DNA of 64,000 bases from Rhodanobacter sp. FDAARGOS 1247. Lineage in GTDB: Bacteria; Pseudomonadota; Gammaproteobacteria; Xanthomonadales; Rhodanobacteraceae. Location: NCBI RefSeq assembly GCF_016889805.1, contig NZ_CP069535.1:3658001-3722000 (forward strand), in the 5' to 3' direction. A program made the position numbers and the translations under genes. Numbering within the stretch: the first letter of the stretch is position 1; every line of letters starts with the position of its first letter. Positions 1 through 9,023 of the stretch are shown one piece after another. A model generated the notes under the pieces. It did not search any database, was not told where the DNA came from, and saw only the letters and a program-made list of their open reading frames with translations.

Positions 1-2
1 CC

Positions 3-377
3 GGCCAGGCCGGCCTGGCGATCACGCTGTGCACGCCGCGCGAGCGGCCGAAGGCGGCGAACATCGAGGAATTGACCGGCGTGCCGCTGCCATGGCGGCC
101 GCTGAAGATCACGCCGCCGCGGGGCAAGACCCTGCACCTGGCGCCGATGAAGACCCTGGTGATCGACGCCGGTCGCCAGGACAAGCTGCGCCCCGGCGAC
201 ATCCTGGGCGCGCTCACCGGCGACGCCGGGCTGGACGCGAAGGACATCGGCAAGATCGACGTGTTCGCCACCCGCGCCTACGTGGCGATCACCCGTGCCC
301 TGGCCAACAAGGCGCTGGAACGGTTGCGCGCGGGCAAGATCAAGGGCCGCAATTTCCGCGTGCGGCCGTTAGGCTGA
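3..377 (+). CDS. dbpA: ATP-dependent RNA helicase DbpA, C-terminal part (5' end outside window)
   Basis: Only the last 124 codons are present. The frame is open from the window edge and stops with TGA at 375-377. The visible protein begins in the end of helicase domain 2 and then carries the DbpA-type RNA-binding domain (LRPGDILGALTG, IGKIDVFATRAYVAI, KIKGRNFRVRPLG), which in this family recognises 23S rRNA hairpin 92 and directs the helicase to large-subunit assembly. The DEAD-box motifs lie upstream of the window and cannot be checked. The C-terminal domain is the part that separates DbpA from other DEAD-box helicases, so the name is fairly secure. The next gene follows 29 bp downstream on the same strand. 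Confidence 0.9.
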   Translation, partial: GQAGLAITLCTPRERPKAANIEELTGVPLPWRPLKITPPRGKTLHLAPMKTLVIDAGRQDKLRPGDILGALTGDAGLDAKDIGKIDVFATRAYVAITRALANKALERLRAGKIKGRNFRVRPLG

Positions 378-406
378 GCGCACCCATCACGCCGGACGTT
401 TCCGCC

Positions 407-1183
<777 letters not shown>

Positions 1184-1201
1184 GCCGCCGAGCGCGAACG
1201 G

Positions 1202-2437
1202 CTAACGCCGCAGCCACGCCGCCGCGCCGCGCCCGGCCAGCAGGCCGCTGGCGAAGCAGGCGGTGAGCAGATAGCCGCCGGTGGGCGCTTCCCAGTCCAG
1301 CATCTCGCCGGCACAGAACACGCCGGGGCGATCGCGCAGCATCAGCGTGTCATCCAGTGCTTCCAGCCGCACGCCGCCGGCGGTGCTGATCGCCTCGGCC
1401 ACCGGACGCGGTGCACGCAGGCGCAGCGGCAAGGCCTTGAGCCGCGCCGCCAGCGCCGGCGGATCGGCCAGCGTGGGCTTGTCCAGCAACTCGAACACCA
1501 GCGCGCTTTTGGCCGCGTCCAGTCCGGCGCGACGGCGCAGCCAGTCGCCGATGCTGTGCTTGCCGCGCGGCGCGGCGAGACGTTCGGCCAGCACCGCCGC
1601 GGTGTAGCCGGGCACCAGGTCCAGCGTCAGCAGGGCCTCGCCGTGTTCGCGGATCTGCTCGCGCAACTCGGCGCCGATCGCATAGACCAGGCTGCCCTCG
1701 ATGCCGTACTCGCTGAACACGAATTCGCCCTGCCGCGAATGCGCGACGCCCTGTCGATCGACCCAGTGCGCCACCACCGGCTTCAACGGCGCGCCGGCGA
1801 AGCGGCTGAACAGGTGTTCGCTCCATGGAATCTCGAAACCGCAGTTCGCGGGTTGCAGGGGCGCGATGTCGATGCCCGCCTGCTGCAGCGGCGCCAGCCA
1901 GGCGCCGTCGGAACCCAGCTGCGGCCAACTTGCGCCGCCGAGTGCCAGGATCACCGCATCGGCCGGCACCACGCGCTGCCCCTGCGGCGTGGTGAAATGC
2001 AGGGCATCGTGCGCCTGCCAGCCCAGCCAGCGATGGTGCATGTGGAAGTTCACTCCGGCTTCGCGCAGCCGTCGCAACCAGCCGCGCAACAGCGGTGCGG
2101 CCTTCAGGTCATGCGGGAACACGCGGCCCGAGCTGCCCACGAAGGTCTCCACGCCCAACTCGCTGGCCCACGCACGCAGCGCGTCGGCGTCGAAAACCTC
2201 CAGCCAGCGCGCCAGCTCGTCGCGGCGCGCGCCGTAGCGTTCGACGAAACGGGCGCGGGGTTCGACGTGGGTCAGGTTGAGGCCGCCCTTGCCGGCCAGC
2301 AGGAATTTTCGACCGACCGAGCCTTTCGCGTCGTACAGGTCGACCGTTGCACCGGCGGCACACGCCGCCTCGGCCGCCATCAGTCCGGCCGGACCGCCGC
2401 CGATGATCGCCAGCCGGGCTGAAGTTTGCTGAGTCAT
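1202..2437 (-). CDS. BaiN/HI0933-like FAD-dependent flavoprotein (TIGR03862 type)
   Basis: 411 residues from ATG 2437, which places the Rossmann motif IIGGGPAGLMAAEAA at residues 10-24. Other family marks are GRKFLLAGKGGLNLTH, with the conserved GGGNLT-like FAD segment, the ALGGASWPQLGSDG segment in the middle, and a C-terminal FCAGEMLDWEAPTGGYLLTACFASG that closes the FAD site. The family belongs to the BaiN/RdsA group of flavoproteins. The physiological substrate of most members is unknown, so no reaction is assigned. Its 3' end converges on the cyclotransferase gene, 18 bp away. Upstream lies a long intergenic region shared with the sedolisin gene. An upstream start at 2506 exists but would precede the Rossmann fold by 23 unconserved residues. 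Confidence 0.85.
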   Translation of the reverse strand: MTQQTSARLAIIGGGPAGLMAAEAACAAGATVDLYDAKGSVGRKFLLAGKGGLNLTHVEPRARFVERYGARRDELARWLEVFDADALRAWASELGVETFVGSSGRVFPHDLKAAPLLRGWLRRLREAGVNFHMHHRWLGWQAHDALHFTTPQGQRVVPADAVILALGGASWPQLGSDGAWLAPLQQAGIDIAPLQPANCGFEIPWSEHLFSRFAGAPLKPVVAHWVDRQGVAHSRQGEFVFSEYGIEGSLVYAIGAELREQIREHGEALLTLDLVPGYTAAVLAERLAAPRGKHSIGDWLRRRAGLDAAKSALVFELLDKPTLADPPALAARLKALPLRLRAPRPVAEAISTAGGVRLEALDDTLMLRDRPGVFCAGEMLDWEAPTGGYLLTACFASGLLAGRGAAAWLRR

Positions 2438-2880
2438 CCGGGCATGGTCGCACGCTGCCCGGGCAAAAAGAATTCGCCTGCCGACGCCGCACCGCGCTGC
2501 GCGCATTTTTTGCTGAATTGAGCATGACCGGAAAAATCTCCGCGAATCCAGTTCCGGGAAAACACCGGCGGTCTCTTTCCGGTAATGACACCCAAGATAT
2601 TGCGATTTCCATCGGATAATGGATCAAAAGCGCAATCTATTACGCAGATTGGCGGCTCGCAAAACCACGCCGGCCCAGATATCGCAGCATCCGGATAATC
2701 CAATGAAAATCCATGCTTGCTTCCAAATTGTCGCGCCTGGCGCCGCCAGGCCCGATCGTCACGTCGCCGCACAAACGGCCGTGCGTAGCCATTTTCCCGA
2801 TTTTTCGACCGTGCCATGGCGCCAATCCCATTAACCGAAAGTAATTGCGATCTTTACCGGTGCATTAGTACCTGCAGCGA

Positions 2881-2896
2881 TGTGACATGCATCACT
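2881..2896. promoter_or_regulatory. Clp/CRP-type binding site upstream of the sedolisin gene
   Basis: TGTGACATGCATCACT matches the CRP-family consensus TGTGA-N6-TCACA at nine of ten positions. Its centre (2888.5) lies about 61-64 bp before the start expected from the promoter at 2917-2946, the class I activation distance for CRP proteins. In Xanthomonads the CRP homologue Clp activates extracellular enzyme genes. That it does so here is inference. Confidence 0.5.
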
Positions 2897-2916
2897 CGGC
2901 ATCCGAAAAAATCCTA

Positions 2917-2946
2917 TTGACCGTTTCTCGAGACAAACCCTAACGT
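2917..2946 (+). promoter_or_regulatory. Possible sigma-70 promoter for the sedolisin gene
   Basis: TTGACC at 2917-2922 matches the -35 consensus at five of six bases. The -10 is weak: CTAACG after 17 bp, or TAACGT after 18 bp. A weak -10 fits a promoter that depends on an activator bound at 2881-2896. The resulting leader would be about 380 nt, unusually long. Confidence 0.3.
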
Positions 2947-3331
2947 CCACCGATTCGCCAATGGGTCGATTGACGAACAGGCCCCGGCGACGTCATGCCA
3001 TCAGGCATGGCGTCGGCTTGAATGAGAAAGGGAAATCCGTGCGCCACCCTGATCGGGTCACGGCAGGAAGGACGCAGTACGCGCGGGGTCGTAAGCCATC
3101 CACAAAGCCAAGGCGGCCGTGCCTGTTCGCGGCATTCCATGAGGTCCGCGCGACCCCGGGGGTTCGTGCGTCCTCGAAAAGCCCGGAAGTGCCTGTTCGG
3201 ATGACTTGCGCCCGTTGCCGGGCCAGCGACGCAAGCCAGGTTTTGCAACGAGCCACGGAGTGCGTGGCATGCCCTCAGGTTCGACGGACAGCCGTGTCCG
3301 TCGCCTTCATCCACTGTTTGGGAATTCGTCC

Positions 3332-6127
3332 ATGACAAACCACGCTGGTCTTCGAGGTATTGCGGCACCGAACTATCGCAAGGCCCTGCTGCCTGCGGCT
3401 CTTGCGCTGGCCATGATGTCGTTGTCGGCGCATGCCGCCGACAACTGGGTCGCCACGCGCACCGGCCCCGCGCTGCTGAACACCGCGGCACCCGCCGCCA
3501 CGGCGTCCACGCTGAGCGCCCAGGCCAGCCAGGCCACGGCCCCGCGCTACAGCCTCAACATGACCGGCAACCCCAGCCTCGCCGGCATCATGGTCAGCCC
3601 GCTGGAGGCCAGCCAGCCGCTGCATGTCGCGGTGAGCCTCAAGTTGCGCCACGCCGATCAGCTCGACCAGTTCCTGCAGCAGCTCAACCAGCCCGGCAGC
3701 CCCGAGTACCACCAGTACCTCACGCCGGCCCAGTTCAAGGCCAGGTTCGCGCCGACCGATGCGCAGGTGCAGGCGGTGGTCGCCCATCTGCAGCAGAGCG
3801 GCTTCACCAACATCGAAGTGGCCGGCAACAACCAGCTGATCACCGCCGACGGCAACGCGCTCAACGTGACCAGCGCGTTCCGCACCAACATGAAGCGCTT
3901 CGAGTATCGGGGCAGGCCGCACTTCGCCAATGATTCCGTCGCTTCCGTGCCGCAGGCGCTGGGCAACATCGTCAACGCCGTGGTCGGCCTGCAGAACGTG
4001 GTCGTCAAGCACACCATGTTCCACAAGGCCACCCTGGTCACCGCCCAGACCCAGGCCGCCAGCGCGGTCGCCCACAGTCCGGCCGATTTCTCCGCGATCT
4101 ATGGCGGCAGCAGCATGCCGGCCGCGACCAACACCACGGTCGGCGTGATCACCTGGGGCAAGATGACCCAGGTGATCACCGACCTGGGCAGCTTCACCAG
4201 CAGCGCCGGCCTGCCCACGGTCAACACGCAGACCGTCAACGTCGGCAGCGGCACGTTCTGGAACGACGCCGACTCCAACGTGGAATGGGCGCTGGACTCG
4301 CAGTCCATCATCGGCACCTCCGGCGGCGTGCAGAAGCTGATCTTCTACGCCGCGGTCAACGGCACCAACGACGGCTCGCTGACCGACGCCGGCATCAGCG
4401 CCGCGTACAACAAGGCGGTCACCGACAACGTCGCCAAGGTGGTGAACATCTCGCTCGGCGAAGACGAGACCGCCGCCAACAGCTCGGGCACGCTGGCCAC
4501 GGACGACCAGATCTTCGCCCAGGCTGCCGCGCAGGGGCAGACGTTCTCGGCCTCGGCCGGTGACGAAGGTGCCTACGAATCGTACGGCGGCGACCTCTAC
4601 AAGCACGGCACGACCACGCTGCTGTCGGGCGTCAGCCTCAGCAACTATTCGGTCAGCGAACCGGCGGTATCGCCCAACGTGATCGCCGTGGGCGGCACCA
4701 CGCTTTCCACCAACGGTGCGGCCTGGTCCGGCGAGACCGTGTGGAACGAAGGGCTGTCGCAGGATGGCAACAACACGGCCGACGACCGCCTGTGGGCCAC
4801 CGGCGGTGGCGTGAGCAAGTACGAAACGGCACCGGCCTGGCAGACCAGCGCCCTGGGCAGTTCGATCACCAAGCGCGTGCTGCCCGACGTGGCATTCGAT
4901 GCGGCGCAGTCGACGGGGGCACTGATCTACGCCAACGGCAACCAGTACCAGGTCGGTGGCACCAGCCTGGCCTCGCCGATCTTCGTGGGCGCCTGGGCGC
5001 GCATCCAGTCGGCGAACGGCAACGCGCTGGGCTTTCCCGCCTCGAAGTTCTACGCCGCGTTCCCCGGCAACCCCTCGCTGCTGCATGACGTGACCTCGGG
5101 CAACAACGGTTACAACGGCTATGGCTACAACGCGGCCGCCGGCTGGGACTACACCACCGGTTTCGGCAGCTTCAACATGGGCGCGGTGAGCACCTATGCG
5201 CAGGCCAACTGGGGCGGCAGCACGCCACCGGCCAACAACCCGCCGGTGGCGAGCTTCGGCGACACCACCAGCGGCCTGACCGCCAGCTTCACCGACAGCT
5301 CCACCGACAGCGACGGCACGATTGCCTCGCACTCGTGGAACTTCGGCGACGGCGGCACCTCGACAGCGGCCAGCCCGAGCCACACCTACGCCGCCGCCGG
5401 CACCTATACCGTGTCGCTGACGGTCACCGACAACGACGGTGCCAGCAACACCAGCACGCAGTCCGTGACGGTGACAGCTGCCGGCGGCGGTGGCAACGTG
5501 CTGCAGAACGGTGTGGCGCTCACCGGCCAGGCCGCCGCCACCGGGGCACAGCTGGCCTACACCGTGGTGATTCCGGCCGGCGCGACCAACCTGGTCATCG
5601 CCGAATCCGGCGGCACCGGCGACGCGGATCTGTACACGAAGTTCGGTTCCGCGCCGACCCTGTCCAGCTATGACTGCCGTCCGTACGTCAGCGGCAACAG
5701 CGAAAGCTGCACGGTGGCCTCGCCCCAGGCAGGCACCTACTACGTGATGTTGAACGGCTATGCCGCGTTCTCCGGTGTCAGCATCAAGGCCACCTGGAGC
5801 ACGGGCGGCGGCGGCAACGTGCTGCAGAACGGCACGCCGGTGACCGGCCTGCAGGCCACGAAGAGCAACGCGGTGAACTACACGATGGTGGTACCCGCTG
5901 GCGCCAGCAACCTCAAGTTCGCGATCTCCGGCGGCACCGGCGACGCCGACCTGTACGTGAAGCGTGGCTCGGCCCCCACCACCAGCAGCTACGACTGCCG
6001 CCCCTACGTGACCGGTAACAGCGAGACCTGCAACATCTCGCCGGCCACTGCAGGCACCTACTACGTCATGGTGCGGGCCTACAGCAGCTACAGCGGCGTC
6101 ACGCTGACCGGCAGCTACACGCCGTAA
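3332..6127 (+). CDS. Secreted sedolisin (S53) protease with PKD and two PPC domains
   Basis: 931 residues from ATG 3332. The order is: signal peptide ending near SLSAHA (about residue 35), S53 activation propeptide (about 60-240), catalytic domain (about 250-625), PKD domain (about 632-718), and two near-identical bacterial pre-peptidase C-terminal domains (about 723-824 and 828-929). The sedolisin catalytic residues are visible: E318 and D322 in NVEWALDSQSI, the oxyanion Asp D411 in SASAGDEG, and S545 in GGTSLASP. This is the acid-active serine-carboxyl peptidase family that includes xanthomonalisin. The PPC and PKD domains are typical of enzymes exported by type II secretion and are often trimmed after export. 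The type II secretion operon lies 5.5 kb downstream, so it is a likely substrate. The start at 3332 puts the signal peptide at the N terminus; a longer reading from 3206 does not. Confidence 0.92.
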   Translation: MTNHAGLRGIAAPNYRKALLPAALALAMMSLSAHAADNWVATRTGPALLNTAAPAATASTLSAQASQATAPRYSLNMTGNPSLAGIMVSPLEASQPLHVAVSLKLRHADQLDQFLQQLNQPGSPEYHQYLTPAQFKARFAPTDAQVQAVVAHLQQSGFTNIEVAGNNQLITADGNALNVTSAFRTNMKRFEYRGRPHFANDSVASVPQALGNIVNAVVGLQNVVVKHTMFHKATLVTAQTQAASAVAHSPADFSAIYGGSSMPAATNTTVGVITWGKMTQVITDLGSFTSSAGLPTVNTQTVNVGSGTFWNDADSNVEWALDSQSIIGTSGGVQKLIFYAAVNGTNDGSLTDAGISAAYNKAVTDNVAKVVNISLGEDETAANSSGTLATDDQIFAQAAAQGQTFSASAGDEGAYESYGGDLYKHGTTTLLSGVSLSNYSVSEPAVSPNVIAVGGTTLSTNGAAWSGETVWNEGLSQDGNNTADDRLWATGGGVSKYETAPAWQTSALGSSITKRVLPDVAFDAAQSTGALIYANGNQYQVGGTSLASPIFVGAWARIQSANGNALGFPASKFYAAFPGNPSLLHDVTSGNNGYNGYGYNAAAGWDYTTGFGSFNMGAVSTYAQANWGGSTPPANNPPVASFGDTTSGLTASFTDSSTDSDGTIASHSWNFGDGGTSTAASPSHTYAAAGTYTVSLTVTDNDGASNTSTQSVTVTAAGGGGNVLQNGVALTGQAAATGAQLAYTVVIPAGATNLVIAESGGTGDADLYTKFGSAPTLSSYDCRPYVSGNSESCTVASPQAGTYYVMLNGYAAFSGVSIKATWSTGGGGNVLQNGTPVTGLQATKSNAVNYTMVVPAGASNLKFAISGGTGDADLYVKRGSAPTTSSYDCRPYVTGNSETCNISPATAGTYYVMVRAYSSYSGVTLTGSYTP

Positions 6128-6174
6128 GCGAGTGCAGAACCGGGAGCGCAAGGACGCGCCCCGCCCTTCAGACA

Positions 6175-6206
6175 GGAAGGCCCGGTCGGCGACGACCGGG
6201 CCTTCC
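6175..6206. terminator. Strong hairpin between convergent sedolisin and c-di-GMP genes
   Basis: A perfect 14-bp stem (GGAAGGCCCGGTCG at 6175-6188 and its complement at 6193-6206) closes a GCGA loop. It lies between convergent genes, so it can serve both strands. There is no long T tract. A second, smaller palindrome with 8-bp arms follows at 6212-6231. Confidence 0.75.
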
Positions 6207-6250
6207 CGCGTATGGACGTCCAGACGTCCATGGATCGCGCTGCCGAACAC

Positions 6251-8935
6251 TCAGTCTCGCTGGAACACCGCCAGCTCGGGATGATGCAGACTGAAACCCT
6301 GCACCCGGTTCACGCCCAGCGCGGTCAGCGCCTGCACGGTCTCGGCGTCGGCCACCCATTCGGCGATCACTTCCAGGCCCAGCCGATGCCCGATGTCGGT
6401 CACCGCCTTGACCATCAGGTGACTGACCGGATCGGTGAGCATGTCGCGCACGAAGCTGCCGTCGATCTTGATGATGTCCAGCGGCAGGTTTTTCAGATAG
6501 GTGAACGAGGACATGCCCGCGCCGAAATCGTCCAGCGCGATGCGGCAACCGGCGCTGCGCAACAAGGCCATGCAGCGCACCACCTGGGACAGGTTGCGCA
6601 CCGCCACGGTCTCGGTGATCTCGAAACACACCCGCGAAGGCTCCACCCGGTAGCGCTGCAGCAGTTCGATGATCCGGTCGACCAGGGCCGGGTCCTCGAT
6701 GCTGGCGCCGGACAGGTTGATCGCCACCATGTCCAGCCGGTTGCCGGCCGGATGCAGCCGCTCGAAGTTGGCCAGGGTGGTCTCGATTACCCAGCGGTCG
6801 ACCGACGGCATCAGGCCGTAACGCTCCGCCGCCGGCAGGAACACGCCGGGCACCACCAGCTGTCCGGACTCCTCGCGGAAGCGCAACAGCATCTCGATGC
6901 CGGGTTCGGCGCCGTCGCCCAGCGGCAGTGGCCACACTTCCTGGTAGGTGAGCTGCAGGCGATGTTCGTCGACGGCCCAGCGCAGGCGGTTGGCCCACTC
7001 CATCTCGCTGCGCCGGCGCACCGTCTGGTCGTCGCGCTCGGAGTAGAAGTGCACGCGATTGCGGCCGGACTCCTTGGCCACGTAGCAGGCGGTGTCGGCC
7101 TGGGTCAGCAGATCCTTGGCCGAGATGCCGGCCGGCTCGGCGACCACGCCGCCGATGCTGGCACTGATCGTGTAGCTGCGCTGCTCCCAGATGAACACGT
7201 AGCCGTCGATGCAGCGACGCACGCGTTCGGCGATGCGCTCCGCTTCCTGCGGGTCGGCCACCCGGGTCAGCAGCACCCCGAACTCGTCGCCGCCGAGGCG
7301 GGCCAGCACATCGGTGCCGCCCAGCTGCTTGCGCATCACGATCGAAAGCTGGGCCAGCAGCTGATCGCCGGCGAGATGACCCGAGGTGTCGTTGATCAGC
7401 TTGAACTGGTCGAGGTCGACGTACAGCAGCACGATGATCGGCGGGCCCGCCACGCCGGCCGCCAGCGATTCATGCAGGCGGCGCTCGAATTCGCGCCGGT
7501 TGTACAGGTCGGTCAGGGCGTCGTGGCTGGCCTGGTGGCTGAGCAGCTCGGTCAGCTGGCGCTGTTCGGTGATGTCGCTGGCCACCATCAGCAACTTGCC
7601 GACTCCGCCCAGCTCGATGCGCGAGATCGCCACGCTGGCCCAGAAGTGCGCGCCGGCCGTGTTGTGCAGGCGCGCCTCGATCCGGCTGCAGCCCCGGGTT
7701 TCGGCATCGCCCAGCTGCTGGCGCAGGATCTCGTCGTCGAACAGGTCGGGCAGGCGCTGCTCGGTGACCTGGTCACCGAGACGATCGCGCGAGGTGCGGT
7801 TCGCGTAGGTGATCCGGCCGCCATCGACTTCGGCCAGCAGCACCAGCGCGGGCAGCAGTTCGTTCAGTGCGCGGAAGCGCTCCTCGCTCTCGCGATAGCG
7901 CCGGCTCATCTGCCAGCCCAGCTCGAGCGCGCGTTGCCGCGTCCCCACGATGGAGTACACCAGCAGAGCCAGCAGCAGGCTCACCAGCAGGCCGCCGGGC
8001 AGGGTCGACTGGCGCCAGTCGATCGCGGGAGGGGTGGTGTCGCGTGGCTGCATCACCACGTCCCAGACCCGACCGCCGTAGGCCAGTCGACGCTCGAAAC
8101 GATAGCCGCCGCGGACATCCGGCGTGCCGGGCATCGAGTCGAACAGCGGCAGCACGTGGCCGGCTTCCGTCACGTCGGCCAGCTGCAGCCGCAGGTCGCG
8201 TCGCACGTCATCCTGCAGGACGCTGTCGATCAGCTTGCTGACGCGGAAAGACACCGCGATCGAGCCGCGCATGCGCTGGTGCCGTTGGTCGAGCGATTGC
8301 GGCGGGTTGCCCGGGCTGAACACGGGCAGGCGCAGGGTGATGCCGTCCTCGGTACCGCTGGCGCCGCGCTGCTGTACCGGGCGAAACGGCGCGGACAGGG
8401 TGGCCTGGTCGCTGTCGCGCGAGGCCAGCAGGCCGGCCAGGTTGTTCGGCTGCGCTCCGACATCCAGGCCGATCACCGCGGCGTTCCCCATGGCAGGCTC
8501 GACCCACCGCGTCATGTAGCGTTCGCCCGCGTCATCCTGCTCGCGTTGCGCATAGGCCAGCGCCAGCAGGCTGGGAAACTGCTCGCGAGGGCGCAGGTTG
8601 GTGTAGAAATTCGCGAACTCGACCTGGGTCACCTGGTCCGACGCGAGAAACAGCGTCTGCACGGCGCGCAGCATCGCTTCGGCCGAATTCAGCTTGTCCT
8701 GCAGCGCCGCGAACGTCTTGTTGGCCAGTTCGCCCCGAACGAAGGACTGCTCGGCCAGGCGGCGTTGCTGCTGCTGATGGTGCACGGACAGCGCCAGGGC
8801 CAGTCCGCCCAGCAGGACCAGCAGGCTCCACAGCCACGCGCTGAGCCGCCATGGCGATGGCTTGGCCAGCGACAGCCGGGCGTCATGGCCTTCCCGCTGA
8901 TCCGCCCGGGCCGGGTCAAGCTCGTCGCGATCCAT
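6251..8935 (-). CDS. Membrane CHASE-PAS-GGDEF-EAL cyclic-di-GMP signalling protein
   Basis: 894 residues. Transmembrane segments at about 31-52 and 312-331 flank a periplasmic CHASE-type sensor (about 65-300). A PAS domain (about 350-460), a GGDEF domain (about 465-630) and an EAL domain (about 645-890) follow. The diguanylate cyclase signature is intact (RLGGDEF, residues 546-552). The RxxD product-inhibition site is absent: the four residues in its place read GGTD. In the phosphodiesterase domain the EAL triplet reads EML (681-683). The other metal and catalytic residues look present: N740, E772, DDFG 802-805, K823, the later Glu and QGF. It may be bifunctional, or a cyclase with a weakened EAL domain. 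It ends convergent with the sedolisin gene. The ligand of the CHASE domain is unknown. Confidence 0.9.
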   Translation of the reverse strand: MDRDELDPARADQREGHDARLSLAKPSPWRLSAWLWSLLVLLGGLALALSVHHQQQQRRLAEQSFVRGELANKTFAALQDKLNSAEAMLRAVQTLFLASDQVTQVEFANFYTNLRPREQFPSLLALAYAQREQDDAGERYMTRWVEPAMGNAAVIGLDVGAQPNNLAGLLASRDSDQATLSAPFRPVQQRGASGTEDGITLRLPVFSPGNPPQSLDQRHQRMRGSIAVSFRVSKLIDSVLQDDVRRDLRLQLADVTEAGHVLPLFDSMPGTPDVRGGYRFERRLAYGGRVWDVVMQPRDTTPPAIDWRQSTLPGGLLVSLLLALLVYSIVGTRQRALELGWQMSRRYRESEERFRALNELLPALVLLAEVDGGRITYANRTSRDRLGDQVTEQRLPDLFDDEILRQQLGDAETRGCSRIEARLHNTAGAHFWASVAISRIELGGVGKLLMVASDITEQRQLTELLSHQASHDALTDLYNRREFERRLHESLAAGVAGPPIIVLLYVDLDQFKLINDTSGHLAGDQLLAQLSIVMRKQLGGTDVLARLGGDEFGVLLTRVADPQEAERIAERVRRCIDGYVFIWEQRSYTISASIGGVVAEPAGISAKDLLTQADTACYVAKESGRNRVHFYSERDDQTVRRRSEMEWANRLRWAVDEHRLQLTYQEVWPLPLGDGAEPGIEMLLRFREESGQLVVPGVFLPAAERYGLMPSVDRWVIETTLANFERLHPAGNRLDMVAINLSGASIEDPALVDRIIELLQRYRVEPSRVCFEITETVAVRNLSQVVRCMALLRSAGCRIALDDFGAGMSSFTYLKNLPLDIIKIDGSFVRDMLTDPVSHLMVKAVTDIGHRLGLEVIAEWVADAETVQALTALGVNRVQGFSLHHPELAVFQRD

Positions 8936-9023
8936 GTTTTCTGGCAGTCCCCGCGCTCAGCGTCCGTTGGCCGCGATGGTACAAGAGCGGCATGTGCTCT
9001 GACCGTTACGAGCCGCACACGGA

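Larger units (their letters stand above)
2438..3331. other. 894-bp intergenic region between divergent flavoprotein and sedolisin genes
   Basis: No convincing gene is visible. Reading frames here are short and show no family features. The part from about 2470 to 2940 is visibly richer in A+T than its surroundings, as expected for promoters. It holds a Clp-like palindrome at 2881-2896 and a TTGACC -35 candidate at 2917. The part from about 2950 to 3331 would be an untranslated leader of nearly 380 nt if that promoter serves the sedolisin gene. I recognise no known riboswitch or small RNA in it. Confidence 0.6.

Noticed and set aside
2619-2834. 71-residue frame in the region upstream of the sedolisin gene
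   Set aside because: No convincing ribosome site, no recognisable composition or motif, and it lies in the A+T-richer promoter stretch.
3275-6250. Very long open frames opposite real genes (for example 3275-6250, 6212-9124, 9051-11558, 11329-14997, 23210-26068, 48399-51674)
   Set aside because: They are antisense to genes with clear domains and are rich in Arg, His, Ala and Gly with no family motifs. High-GC sequence routinely produces such frames.
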